From NCBI GenBank assembly GCA_937127435.1, contig CAKZLZ010000111.1:1-64000 (forward strand): a DNA stretch of 64,000 nt, written 5' to 3'. The DNA comes from an uncultured Verrucomicrobiota bacterium. GTDB lineage: Bacteria; Verrucomicrobiota; Kiritimatiellia; SS1-B-03-39; UBA6053. A program made the translations under genes and the position numbers. Positions 28,401-38,793 of the stretch are shown here, in pieces. The notes beneath the pieces were generated by a model, which ran no database searches, had not been told where the DNA came from, and worked only from the letters and a program-made list of their open reading frames with translations. The first letter of the stretch is position 1. Every line of letters begins with the position of its first letter.

Positions 28401-28541
28401 TAGTTTTATTTTAAGCATACTCCGTTCCAATATCATCTGAAAGGTGAAAAATGTTAAAATATGACGTAGATTACATCCTTGCCTAATTGAATTTCGCTTT
28501 GCGGTTGAGAAATCCCCACGGGGGACTAGGGAAAAAACATT

Positions 28542-29174
28542 ATGTTTACCGGAATTATACAAAAGACAGGTGTTGTAGCAGAATTGAGAGATCGAGAAGG
28601 CGGAAAACGTCTTTGGCTGAAAACGGAAGCCTGGGAGCGGCCGTATGAGGCAGGTGAAAGTATTGCCGTTAATGGCGTCTGTTTAACCTTGGCAGATCAG
28701 CGGCCTGATGCATTGGGTTTTGATGTTTTAGAAGAAACGCTGCGTAAAACGAATCTGGGGGGGCTGACCACCGGTTCCACTGTGAATCTGGAGCGGGCAC
28801 TTCGTTATGGGGATGCATTGGGAGGTCATTTGGTTTCGGGGCACGTGGATGCCCGGGGAACGGTTCGTTCGATTCAGGCCGTCGGCCCGGATCGGCGGGT
28901 GGAAATTACAGCGCCCGCTTCGGTATTACCCAATCTGGTTCCTCAAGGGTCCATAGCCTGTGACGGCATCAGTCTGACGGTGGCGGAATTATTTGATGAT
29001 GCCTTTGCAGTCCATTTGATTCCCACGACCCTGACTGAAACCAGCTGGGGGGACATGCAGGTCGGGGATGCCATCAATTTGGAAGGAGACCTGGTGTGTA
29101 AAATTGTTCGCCGGGAAGCGGCAGAGGGGCGTTTGGCCAGCGATTGGAGCTGGGAGAAATTTCAGAACGGATAA
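28542..29174 (+). CDS. ribE: Riboflavin synthase alpha subunit
   Basis: MFTGIIQKTGVVAEL; ESIAVNGVCLTL; GHLVSGHVDARG; IACDGISLTVAEL. Confidence 0.95.
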   Translation: MFTGIIQKTGVVAELRDREGGKRLWLKTEAWERPYEAGESIAVNGVCLTLADQRPDALGFDVLEETLRKTNLGGLTTGSTVNLERALRYGDALGGHLVSGHVDARGTVRSIQAVGPDRRVEITAPASVLPNLVPQGSIACDGISLTVAELFDDAFAVHLIPTTLTETSWGDMQVGDAINLEGDLVCKIVRREAAEGRLASDWSWEKFQNG

Positions 29175-29195
29175 AGTCGCGCCTTCTAGCTTCGG

Positions 29196-30620
29196 TTATT
29201 TTCTCCGGTACAGGTGCCAGGGACCCAATACGCGGTGCAGGCTGTAGTGCTGGTGAATGAGGTTTTGGGTTTCCGGATTGAAGGTCGGGTCGGCGGCATC
29301 TTCCGCCAAGCCTTTGAGCAGTATCGCGGAAAATGCAGTGTGGTTGATGGCTTGGTGAAGGGGATCCGGAGACCATTTTCAGGCCGCTGCTGAATGTTCA
29401 AATTGGAAAGGTTGATAAACGGGATCCAAACCGGCCGGAAGCAGATACCCCAGGTCCGCACTTAATACGGGCGCAGGAAAAGTGCTCAGCTCTGCCGAGA
29501 TCAGTTTTCCAATTTCCACATCACTTTGGCCGGGGGTTAGGATGGCACTTTGTCCGGCGGGAATTTCCTGTCCATAGGTGCGGGTGAATACCGGAGCGGG
29601 CGCCACGGGATAAAACAGGGCGAGTTGCAGGAGCAGAAACAACCAGAGGGCGCGTGGATGGCTTTCGCGGATATCAGAGAATGCGCAGGCGGCGAGGATG
29701 CAGCTCGCAGCCCAAAGTTCCATGAGATAATTTTCCTGTGAACCGGTCACCCAGGCCGTCAGACTCAAGGGGAGCAAAAGCAGGGGGGCATAAAATTTCA
29801 GAGGGCCTTCGATTTTCCGGTATGATAAAATACCGAGAACCAGCAGGGGGGCATGTTGACCTGCGAAACGGGCGAACCAAATAAACAAAGCGGCACTGTC
29901 CGGGGGCAATGCTTGAAGGGTGAATAAATGTTGAATCCAGTTGTTGCCGGATTGAAGTGACATCCATGCGAGATAAATCAGAATGGGAAATACGCCACAG
30001 ATTGCCGTGCGGAAAATCTTTTTAGAATCTTTGCAGATGAATGTCACCATGCCCACGGTCATGGCGGCCGCGGCGAAACTGGGTTTTATACAAATCGCCA
30101 ATGCGGCGAGGAATGCTGCGGATTTAAGTTTCTGTCTGTCGAGAAGGTTCAGTGCCTGCAGGGAAAAGCCGAGTGCCAAACTGTCCACCCGCATCATAGG
30201 GGCAAAGCGGAGGATCATGGGGGATAACAGAAAAAGCAGACTGCCGATAAGGGCGCTGCCAAAAGTGCTTCGCCTTCGAATCAGGGCAAACATGCCACTT
30301 AGGCTGAGGAGCAGTCCCAGAAAAGATAAACGTCTTCCGGCAGCAAATGGATGTTCATTAACGCCGAGCGTTTCCAAAGCGGAAGCCAGTAGCGGGAAGA
30401 GTGGAAGGTAAGGGTTGTGAAGTTGCGGAAGGGTGTTGTCGTTTACCGGGGGGTAAAGCGGTTCTCCCTGGTTGGCCTGTTGACTCCAAAACAAATTCAC
30501 CCCTTCCCCGTATTCAATCGGATAGGGGTGATGAAGAACAGTGCTGAAATGTTGAAGTGCATGAAAGAAAAGAAAGAGGGCGAGGACCCAAAAGAAAAAA
30601 CGGGGGAGGCCGGCTTTCAT
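29196..30620 (-). pseudogene. GT39-like multi-TM protein interrupted by in-frame TGA at 29379-29381
   Basis: 413-aa ORF ends ...QFEHSAAA*; the same frame continues for 60 codons (KWSPDPLHQAINHTAFSAILLKGLAEDAADPTFNPETQNLIHQHYSLHRVLGPWHLYRRK) to TAA at 29196-29198. Confidence 0.7.
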
Positions 30621-32146
30621 TTTGAACCTCCCGCATGATGGATTTTAAATTCCCGGATGAATCCGTTTCCTTTTACGGTAATGGGGTCGGTATTTAAATG
30701 TATGCGGCCACCGGAATGGACTTCCTGTTGATTAATGAATACACTTCCTCCCTGCCAGCTTACAATATAATCTCCTTCAACCGGCAAAGTGATTTCTGTT
30801 CCGGTGCGTAACCGCGAGCGGTCTATGGTTTTACCGGGAACCCAAAGAGAGGGTGGGGTGACGGGAACATAGTGTGCTTGCAGAAAGTTGTGCAGCAGGG
30901 GCGACATCATGTCCACGCGGTAGTCCCAGAGTACATCCGGATAATTCATTTCAATTATCGCGGTCTTGGTCTGTAAGGCATGCTCTTCCGGATCGAGCAT
31001 CAGCATCAGGCCCTGATGCATCCAGGGATAGTGGCCGACATGATCCCGGTAAAATAACAGGCGACGTCCGTCGAAGATGGGGCCGGTTCCCCTTTGATCC
31101 ATTTGCCGCATGAGATCTAAATCTGCTGTGGGGGAAGCTTGAAATTCTTTCTGCAGGTTTGTGGCCGCCGGCAGGAGTGCAAAGAGGCAGAGGCAACCTC
31201 CGGCCACAAATTTTTGTTTTGGTTGTTCGAGGCTTTCTGCAAATTGCTGCCAACAAAGCGCGGCGCCCAAGGTCAGTCCGGGGTAGAGCATGAGAAAAGT
31301 TTGCCGGAAAGGGATGGGCACCAGCATGACGGCTGCAACTCCGGAGAGGAGTAAAAACAGTACGGCTCTGCGACTGGATTTTTCGCGATCGCTAAACAGT
31401 CCTAAAACTCCGGAGGAGATGAGCAGGGCGGAGGTGCTCCATAACAGCACGCCGTACATGGCGGGGGAAAAGGATTCTTTCCATGCCAAGTTTATGCGGA
31501 CCAGATCCTGGAATGCTTGCGGAAGCGCGCCCGTGAACAAAAAATAGATGCCAATCAAAAGCGGGAAGACGATTCCCCCGCCACAAAATTTCACCAGATT
31601 TTTAAACCCGTGTTCACGCCAGGCCAACAGAAAAAGACCGGCCGCCAAAAATACAAATTTTTGACTCCCCATCACCATGGCGCCACTGAGGAGTCCGGAA
31701 AGAAAATTGCGTTTGGAATTTTTAAGAAAGACCAGGGCGGTACAGGCGAGCAACAAACAAAAACCTTCCGGACGCACTTCGATCATCTTTACAAAAAATA
31801 TGGGAGAGAATGCCAGCAGTGCAAGGACGGCGGGGCTGTCGTGTCCGCTCCAAACCCGAATGGCGCGTGCCATCGCGAGCAAGGTCACCATGGCAATCAA
31901 AACGGAGAATCCGCGCAGGGCCAGAATACGTTCGGGACCGGGTTCCCCCAGCGTGAGCGGCGCGAGTAAAAAATGATAAAGGGGTAGGTGGTGTTCGAAA
32001 AAGTCCCGGTGCGGGACGTCGCCGCGGGCCAGCAGGCAGGCCATGTGTGCGTGCTGAAATTCGTCATCATCAAAGGCCAGGTGCCGGGAGGCGATACCGG
32101 CAGTCAGTCCAAAGAGTATGATGAGCAGGTAAGTTATTTTTCCCAT
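30617..32146 (-). CDS. Multi-TM glycosyltransferase-like protein (ArnT/GT39-like)
   Basis: DDDEFQHAHMACLLARGDVPHRDFFEHHLPLYHFLLAPL; many TM segments. Confidence 0.7.
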   Translation of the reverse strand: MGKITYLLIILFGLTAGIASRHLAFDDDEFQHAHMACLLARGDVPHRDFFEHHLPLYHFLLAPLTLGEPGPERILALRGFSVLIAMVTLLAMARAIRVWSGHDSPAVLALLAFSPIFFVKMIEVRPEGFCLLLACTALVFLKNSKRNFLSGLLSGAMVMGSQKFVFLAAGLFLLAWREHGFKNLVKFCGGGIVFPLLIGIYFLFTGALPQAFQDLVRINLAWKESFSPAMYGVLLWSTSALLISSGVLGLFSDREKSSRRAVLFLLLSGVAAVMLVPIPFRQTFLMLYPGLTLGAALCWQQFAESLEQPKQKFVAGGCLCLFALLPAATNLQKEFQASPTADLDLMRQMDQRGTGPIFDGRRLLFYRDHVGHYPWMHQGLMLMLDPEEHALQTKTAIIEMNYPDVLWDYRVDMMSPLLHNFLQAHYVPVTPPSLWVPGKTIDRSRLRTGTEITLPVEGDYIVSWQGGSVFINQQEVHSGGRIHLNTDPITVKGNGFIREFKIHHAGGSK

Positions 32147-34377
32147 GGAAGGTCGGTGAATATTTTGGGTTGTATGCTGAAGGTACGAACTTTTCCGTCC
32201 ACTGAAATTTCATATTCTCCGTCAGGAAGCGGAAGCATAAATCCGGAATGAGGATAAACCGTAAAGGTCATACCGTAAAAATTTGCGCGATGTGCTTTCC
32301 CATCCATGTGAGGGGGAATTCGCAAAATACCCGGTTGGGTGTCACCCCCCGCTTCAAAGGGAATAGCTTGGCTGTGCAGAAAATTTCCTTTGGCATTCTG
32401 TAATTCCAAATACAGAAAATGCAGAGGGGAGGCCGCTGCTTCGTTGACGGCCCAGCTGACTTTTCCGGCGGGAGTTGATTGAGCTTGGTCCAATGTCAGA
32501 TCTACGTTGCCTTCCTTTTTAACCGTGGTGGCGTTTCTAATTTGCCAGTGCAATTGAACTTGTTCTTCGGGGCGGGCTTCGCGGGCAAACACAAACAGCT
32601 CCGCGGCAAAAGTTCCGCCGACGGGCACCACGACATCTTCTTCTGTTCCCAGAGCGACGATGGGAGGAGACATTAAATTCATCGCGGTGTAGGCTGCAAG
32701 TTTGGGTTCTCTGTTTTTAGAGAGGATGCCATGGTTGTGGGGGTGGCCGTCCCGAACGTAATCGGACCAGGTCCAAAGTGAAATCCCGGCAAGCTCATCT
32801 GCGCGGGAAAAAATATACTGTAGACCGAACCGGGTCATTTTATCCTGATAGGTTTCCGTGCCACGGAGCTTGTCGTTAAATCCTCCGCCCAGTTTTCCGG
32901 GATTGGCCATGCCGCCCAATTCTGCAACCCAGACCGCATGACCATTTGAGTTTTCCAGGTTTTTATCTATGCCCTCCCGAAGTTTATAAACCGATCGTGA
33001 GTGATACCATCCGTAGTGAAGATTCCTGGCGGCGAAGTCGGTAATGCGGTTGATGCCGAAATCATGATGACTGGCGATAACCGCGGCCACCCCGCGGTCG
33101 GGATCCAGAGTGAGAATATGCTCGCGGGCTTTGATGATGTACGGATGGGCGTTTCCAATTTCATTGAGTACCCCCCATCCAAACAGGGAGGGATGGTTGC
33201 GATGGCGAAGGATCATTTCATTGAGTTGCGGTTCAATCCAGTTGTCCCACACCTCCGGCATTAATAATTTATTGGGATTGTTTTGCCAGACGGGAATTTC
33301 GGTAAACAGTAACAGACCCATTTCATCAGCTAGATTAAACAGATCCGGGTGATGCGGATAATGTCCGGTACGCAGGGCATTGGCCCCGTAAAGATTTTTC
33401 ATCATTTCCAAATCTGTACGCCGCTGTTCGGAAGTGAGAATGGAGGCGGCCCCGGGAAAAAATTCATGTTGGCCGAAACCCTGAAGCCAGATCGCGTTTC
33501 CATTGAGAAACAATTTTCCTTCCTTCCATTCTATCTCCCGAAATCCCACGGGGAAGCGGACCCGGTGCTTTCCCCAGGAGAGTTCAAGTTGATACAGATG
33601 GGGCTGATCGGGCGACCAGAGTTTGGGTGCGTTTACCGTCAGAGGGAGATCAATATTCAGCCCATCTGCTTTGGTGGAGCTGACGATTTGTTCCCCGTCC
33701 CATAATTTTATATTCAGGGGCGTATCCTGTTTCCCTTTGGCTTCTGCCTGGATGTGAAGTTGCCAAAGACCCTGTGGGTCCCGGTAGGTTCTGACAAAAA
33801 TATTTTCCGGGCGGTTCGCGGGGCGTTGCAGCAAATAAACTTCACGATCGATGCCCCCGTATACTTCCCAGCCGGGTCTGCGTTTGGGGATGGTTTGACC
33901 GTTCAGGCGGTTATCGACTCGGACCAGGATTTCGATTTCTTTGGTTTCGGGCGGGAGCTCCGGAAGGTCCATGAGGAAGGGCGTGTAGCCTCCCCGGTGA
34001 ACGCCCAGGTACTCTCCATTCACAAAAACATCGGCGATATATTTTACGCCTAAAAAGCAAAGTTGAAGTTCCTGATCTCGGTTCGGCTTTGGCAGGGGAA
34101 GGGTGCTGCGAAACCACCCGGCCTGTTCGGGAACGGGGGGGGGGATTTCACCCGGGGCTTTGTCCCAGATGCCCGGGACAGTGACCGTGGGCCAGTGGCT
34201 CCGGAATTCAGTAAATTCCGGCGTGGACCAATCCACTTCCTCATTCGCGGTTTCCGCCAGGAATTGCCACTCGCTGAGGAGGGTGGCCTGATCCACGGCG
34301 AGATCATGCAGGGGAAAGGCTGCGTTGAGCAGAGGGGAAAGACTGAGGATGGAAAGGAGAAACAGGCGGCAGAACAT
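32134..34377 (-). CDS. Glycoside hydrolase family 2 protein (beta-glucuronidase/beta-galactosidase-like)
   Basis: Sugar-binding N-terminal domain; NALRTGHYPHHPDLFNLADEMGLLLFTEIPVW; GWGVLNEIGN catalytic region. Confidence 0.92.
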   Translation of the reverse strand: MFCRLFLLSILSLSPLLNAAFPLHDLAVDQATLLSEWQFLAETANEEVDWSTPEFTEFRSHWPTVTVPGIWDKAPGEIPPPVPEQAGWFRSTLPLPKPNRDQELQLCFLGVKYIADVFVNGEYLGVHRGGYTPFLMDLPELPPETKEIEILVRVDNRLNGQTIPKRRPGWEVYGGIDREVYLLQRPANRPENIFVRTYRDPQGLWQLHIQAEAKGKQDTPLNIKLWDGEQIVSSTKADGLNIDLPLTVNAPKLWSPDQPHLYQLELSWGKHRVRFPVGFREIEWKEGKLFLNGNAIWLQGFGQHEFFPGAASILTSEQRRTDLEMMKNLYGANALRTGHYPHHPDLFNLADEMGLLLFTEIPVWQNNPNKLLMPEVWDNWIEPQLNEMILRHRNHPSLFGWGVLNEIGNAHPYIIKAREHILTLDPDRGVAAVIASHHDFGINRITDFAARNLHYGWYHSRSVYKLREGIDKNLENSNGHAVWVAELGGMANPGKLGGGFNDKLRGTETYQDKMTRFGLQYIFSRADELAGISLWTWSDYVRDGHPHNHGILSKNREPKLAAYTAMNLMSPPIVALGTEEDVVVPVGGTFAAELFVFAREARPEEQVQLHWQIRNATTVKKEGNVDLTLDQAQSTPAGKVSWAVNEAAASPLHFLYLELQNAKGNFLHSQAIPFEAGGDTQPGILRIPPHMDGKAHRANFYGMTFTVYPHSGFMLPLPDGEYEISVDGKVRTFSIQPKIFTDLPWEK

Positions 34378-34432
34378 GGAGATTCCCTACCACACCTTTC
34401 GGGATAGAGGGAGAAGAAATCAGATCTCCGGA

Positions 34433-35359
34433 TTAAAAGAGGTAGCGGATCCCGGCTTGTAGAGAATAGGATTCCCAGATGGCTTCATTCAAATCGATAT
34501 CCCCCTCGGGGTCGGTTTGGGTTCCGGAATTTGATTCAAAGCTGGTCTGATTAAATTCCAGCAGGAGGCGCCACTGATCGGAAAAATTATACAAATATTG
34601 AAGATCGAATGACCAGCCCATGCCATCGGCTTCATTTTCGAAATCCAAATCCCGCAGGTTCCAGTACAACTCGGCGTAGTATTCAAAATAATGAAGGCGG
34701 GCTGCGGTTCGGAATTCGCTCTGTTTACCGAAGGGAAGGCGGAGTTCCACCCCAATATGCGGACCATACCAGGTTGCATCATAGGTACTGTTTAAACCGT
34801 CAAAAGCACCGAGATCACCATCATTGGGACCGAGACCTGTGCTTTCACCGTCTAAAATGGCTTCCAGGTCGGGACGGTCAATTTCCTGCACGCCGTTGCT
34901 GTCTTCATGGTATTGGGCGGCATACTGAAATCCGATCAGGGGCAGGAGGGTTGCGCCCTGATCGGAAAGAGGAATGATGTAAGCCGCTTCAATATTGAAA
35001 TCAAAGGTACTCCCTTCGGTATCGGCGGTGGAGCGGGAAAATTCCCCCTGGCGGTCGTCATAGATATAATCAGAATCCCGGTTGGCGCCATCGATCATCG
35101 TCCCGAAGGACAGGGCGGAGCGGATGGCCCAATTGGGATATTGCAACTCGCCTTCAATTTGTAATTCGACAATTTCAAGGTCGGTCCACTCGAGGTCTGA
35201 TATAATGTTGGGCCCTTCTTCCCCGCCGCTGATGGTCCATTGGTTCGTATCGTTCCGGTACCCAAGGTCGATACCGCCTTCGATTTCTACAGCAGAGGTT
35301 CTACAGAAGGCTAACAGCAGGGTGATGGACAGAAAGGTAGTGTAGAGTCGGGTTGTCAT
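34433..35359 (-). CDS. Probable outer-membrane beta-barrel protein
   Basis: Signal peptide, alternating amphipathic strands, C-terminal ...YSLQAGIRYLF. Confidence 0.65.
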   Translation of the reverse strand: MTTRLYTTFLSITLLLAFCRTSAVEIEGGIDLGYRNDTNQWTISGGEEGPNIISDLEWTDLEIVELQIEGELQYPNWAIRSALSFGTMIDGANRDSDYIYDDRQGEFSRSTADTEGSTFDFNIEAAYIIPLSDQGATLLPLIGFQYAAQYHEDSNGVQEIDRPDLEAILDGESTGLGPNDGDLGAFDGLNSTYDATWYGPHIGVELRLPFGKQSEFRTAARLHYFEYYAELYWNLRDLDFENEADGMGWSFDLQYLYNFSDQWRLLLEFNQTSFESNSGTQTDPEGDIDLNEAIWESYSLQAGIRYLF

Positions 35360-35577
35360 GGGGGTGTCCTTTGGGATGGGAATGAATAATTGTGTCAGGG
35401 CTGAGTGACAGGATCAATTAAAAAAGAGCTACAATATAGGCCTGTCCTATCGGATGTTTCATGTGGTTTATACCGGAGCTTTATGACCGCCCTGACCCTG
35501 TTTATGCGGAAAGATGATTGAAAGGAGGGGATAGTTTGCACCTTGCCAATCCCGATTTTTGATCATAAATGACAGGT

Positions 35578-36777
35578 ATGAAAAATATTCTCATCATTGG
35601 TGCCGGCGGAGTCGGAAGAGTTGTTGCCCACAAATGCGCCCAGGTTCCGGAGGTGTTTGAAACCATTACTTTGGCCAGCCGGACGAAGTCCAAATGCGAT
35701 CAGATTGCATCTGAAATTGATCGTCCGATCCGGACCGCGGCCGTGGATGCGGATAACGTGGCTGAAACCGTCGCCCTGATCAAAGAATGTGGTGCGGAAA
35801 TGCTGTTGAATGTGGCCTTGCCGTATCAGGATCTCACTTTGATGGAGGCTTGTTTGGAGGCGGGGATTCACTATTTGGACACCGCCAACTATGAACCCAA
35901 AGACGAGGCCCGTTTTTCCTACGAATATCAATGGCCCTACCAGGAACGCTTCAAAGAAAAGGGGTTGATGGCGCTTTTGGGAAGTGGATTCGATCCGGGG
36001 GTGACCAATGTTTTTTGTGCGCATGCGGTAAAGCATCTTTTTGATGAAATCCATTACGTGGATATTCTCGACTGTAACGCCGGAGATCACGGACTTCCTT
36101 TTGCCACCAATTTTAATCCGGAAATCAACATCCGCGAAATTACCGCCAACGGCCGGTATTGGGAAGCGGGAGAATGGAAGGAAACCAAACCGTTGGAAGT
36201 TCACCGTCCCTATGAATTTCCGGTGGTGGGCGAAAAAGAAATTTATTTGTTATACCATGAAGAAATGGAGTCGCTGTGCCGCAATTTGCCCGGACTGAAA
36301 CGAATCCGCTTTTGGATGACTTTCGGTGCGTCGTATATCAATCATTTGAATGTTTTGCAGAATGTGGGGATGACCTCCATTGAACCCATCACCATTCAGG
36401 GGGTGGAAATTGCTCCTATCGAATTTCTGAAATCTGTATTGCCGGATCCGGCTTCATTGGGACCGTTAACCAAAGGCAAAACCGTGATTGGCAATGTGAT
36501 TGAAGGTGTGAAGGACGGCAAAAAGCGCAAGGTGTATGTGTACAATGTTTGTGACCACGAAGAATGTTATGCAGAAGTGAAGTCTCAGGCGATTTCCTAC
36601 ACGACCGGGGTCCCGGCAATGATCGGCGCCAAATTAATGATGAACGGTGACTGGTTGAAACCCGGTGTTTGGAACATGGAGCAACTCGATCCCGACCCCT
36701 TTATGGCCGGACTGAATCAGCATGGTCTGCCCTGGCAGGTTGTGGAGTTGGATCCGGATTCTCCACCGGTCTATTAG
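35578..36777 (+). CDS. Saccharopine dehydrogenase family protein; carboxynorspermidine (or carboxyaminopropylagmatine) dehydrogenase-like
   Basis: MKNILIIGAGGVGRVVAHKCAQ; GSGFDPGVTNVFCAHA; adjacent to speA and nspC-like genes. Confidence 0.88.
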   Translation: MKNILIIGAGGVGRVVAHKCAQVPEVFETITLASRTKSKCDQIASEIDRPIRTAAVDADNVAETVALIKECGAEMLLNVALPYQDLTLMEACLEAGIHYLDTANYEPKDEARFSYEYQWPYQERFKEKGLMALLGSGFDPGVTNVFCAHAVKHLFDEIHYVDILDCNAGDHGLPFATNFNPEINIREITANGRYWEAGEWKETKPLEVHRPYEFPVVGEKEIYLLYHEEMESLCRNLPGLKRIRFWMTFGASYINHLNVLQNVGMTSIEPITIQGVEIAPIEFLKSVLPDPASLGPLTKGKTVIGNVIEGVKDGKKRKVYVYNVCDHEECYAEVKSQAISYTTGVPAMIGAKLMMNGDWLKPGVWNMEQLDPDPFMAGLNQHGLPWQVVELDPDSPPVY

Positions 36778-36876
36778 CGGGAAGAGGGTAGACGTCTGAT
36801 ATTGTAATTTCTGTTGTTTTCTCCCTATCCCTTATTCCCCAAATTCAAAATTAAAATTTCAGAGTAAAGAACCCAT

Positions 36877-38793
36877 ATGACCCAACCATCTTCCCCTGCC
36901 TGGACTGCGTCCGATTCCGCCGAACTCTATGATCTCCCCCGCTGGGGTGCTCCCTATTACCGCGTGTCGGATTGCGGGGAAGTGGAAGTGAATCTCGGGG
37001 ATGAAAAAGTGGCTTCCTGGCATAAGATGGGTGAGATGATGGGGGAACTGGAAGAGCGCGGAATTGAAGCGCCGGTGATGTTGCGCTTTGGAAATATTCT
37101 GGAACACCGGTTGCGGCTGCTGAATGAGTCGTTTCGAAAAGTGATCCAATCGGCAGGGTACCAGGGAGAATTTAAAGGGGTTTTTCCGATCAAGGTCAAT
37201 CAGCAGCAACAGGTGATTGAGCAGATTTGTGAATATGGAAAACAGTTTCATCACGGGCTGGAGGCGGGGAGTAAACCGGAGCTGATTGCCGCGTTGAGTT
37301 ACATGCACGATCCGGAGGCCTGGATCATTTGCAACGGCTACAAAGATCAGGAATTTATCGACCTCGCCCTCTATGCGGTGCAGATGGGTTTACAGGTCAT
37401 GTTGGTGGTGGAGACGGTGGGGGAAGTGCCGCTTATTTTGGAACGGGCGGCGGCGATCGGGGTCAAACCCCGCTTGGGAGTCCGTATGAAATTGTCCACA
37501 CCCGGAAGCGGAAAGTGGGTGAATTCGGGCGGGGACAATTCGGTGTTTGGCCTGAATGCGGAACAGGTGATTCAGGTGGTGGATTTCCTGAAAGAAAAAG
37601 ACATGCTGTCTTGTTTGGAGTTGCTCCATTATCACTTGGGTTCACAGATTCCGAATATCCGAACCATACGTACAGGGGTGTCTGAAGCCACCCGGGTTTA
37701 TGTGGATCTGGTTCGGGAAGGGGCTCAAATGGGTTATCTGGATATGGGGGGCGGATTGGCGGTCGACTATGACGGCAGTCAGTCCAACACCACCAGCAGC
37801 CGGAACTATGCGGTGGAAGAATACTGTGCGGACGTGGTGGAGTCGGTGATGGAAATTTGCGACAAATCCAAAGTGCCGCATCCCACTTTAATTACCGAAT
37901 CCGGCCGGGCGACGGTGGCACATTACGGGGTATTGGTGTTTAATATTCTCGAAGTTTCCGGGGCGCCGACCAAGCTGGAGATTCCCGAGCTTCCCGATAG
38001 TATCCCGAATGAATTAAAATATCTTTCGGAAATTCCCAATCAGATCAAGCCCGTCAATTTGCAGGAATGTCTCAACGATGCGGTTTATTACCGGGATGAA
38101 ATCCGGAATCGTTTTGCGCTGGGATTGGTTTCCTTGCGTGAACGTTCTTTGGCCGAACGCTGCTTTGCGGTGATCTTGCGGAAGATTGAAAAAGCCACCA
38201 AAGATATGGAGCGGATTCCGGACAGCCTGGAAGAAATCTCTGCGGCGCGTCCGGATATCTATTATGGGAATTTCAGTTTGTTCCAGTCCTTGCCGGACAA
38301 CTGGGCAATCGATCAGCTGTTTCCCATCATGCCGATTCACCGTTTGGATGAGCAACCGTTGCATGAAGGAATCTTTGCCGACATTACCTGTGATTGTGAC
38401 GGTAAAATTGATCACTTTATAGATGACTCCGGATCTAAAAATGCTTTGCCGTTACATGATCTTAAAGCGGATGAAACCTATAATATCGGCGTCTTTCTGG
38501 TGGGAGCCTATCAGGAGACTCTGGGGGATTTACACAATCTGTTTGGGGACACCAATGTGGTGAGTGTGGAAATTGACGAAGAAGGACACCGCGTCTATGG
38601 ACATGAAGTACAGGGCGATACGGTGGCGGACGTGTTGAGCTATGTGGAGTATGACCCCAAAGAAATGACCATGAATTTCCGTAGCTTGGCCGAGCGGGCG
38701 GTTCGGAATAATCGCATCTCCGCCCCGCAACGAAAAATTATCATGCAGGCCTTTACCGAAGGCATGCAGGGTTACACCTACTTTGAAAATTAA
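36877..38793 (+). CDS. speA: Biosynthetic arginine decarboxylase
   Basis: FPIKVNQQQQVIEQI (PLP Lys region), LEAGSKPELIAAL, HYHLGSQIPN; 638 aa. Confidence 0.95.
   Translation: MTQPSSPAWTASDSAELYDLPRWGAPYYRVSDCGEVEVNLGDEKVASWHKMGEMMGELEERGIEAPVMLRFGNILEHRLRLLNESFRKVIQSAGYQGEFKGVFPIKVNQQQQVIEQICEYGKQFHHGLEAGSKPELIAALSYMHDPEAWIICNGYKDQEFIDLALYAVQMGLQVMLVVETVGEVPLILERAAAIGVKPRLGVRMKLSTPGSGKWVNSGGDNSVFGLNAEQVIQVVDFLKEKDMLSCLELLHYHLGSQIPNIRTIRTGVSEATRVYVDLVREGAQMGYLDMGGGLAVDYDGSQSNTTSSRNYAVEEYCADVVESVMEICDKSKVPHPTLITESGRATVAHYGVLVFNILEVSGAPTKLEIPELPDSIPNELKYLSEIPNQIKPVNLQECLNDAVYYRDEIRNRFALGLVSLRERSLAERCFAVILRKIEKATKDMERIPDSLEEISAARPDIYYGNFSLFQSLPDNWAIDQLFPIMPIHRLDEQPLHEGIFADITCDCDGKIDHFIDDSGSKNALPLHDLKADETYNIGVFLVGAYQETLGDLHNLFGDTNVVSVEIDEEGHRVYGHEVQGDTVADVLSYVEYDPKEMTMNFRSLAERAVRNNRISAPQRKIIMQAFTEGMQGYTYFEN

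Noticed and set aside
28480-28541. FMN riboswitch upstream of ribE
   Set aside because: Only a short CCCC-ACG-GGGG hairpin is visible; conserved RFN-element blocks were not recognised.
29379-29381. Selenocysteine at the in-frame UGA
   Set aside because: No bacterial SECIS-like hairpin recognised just downstream and no redox motif around the site; UGA is used as an ordinary stop elsewhere in the window. A nonsense mutation or sequencing error is simpler.
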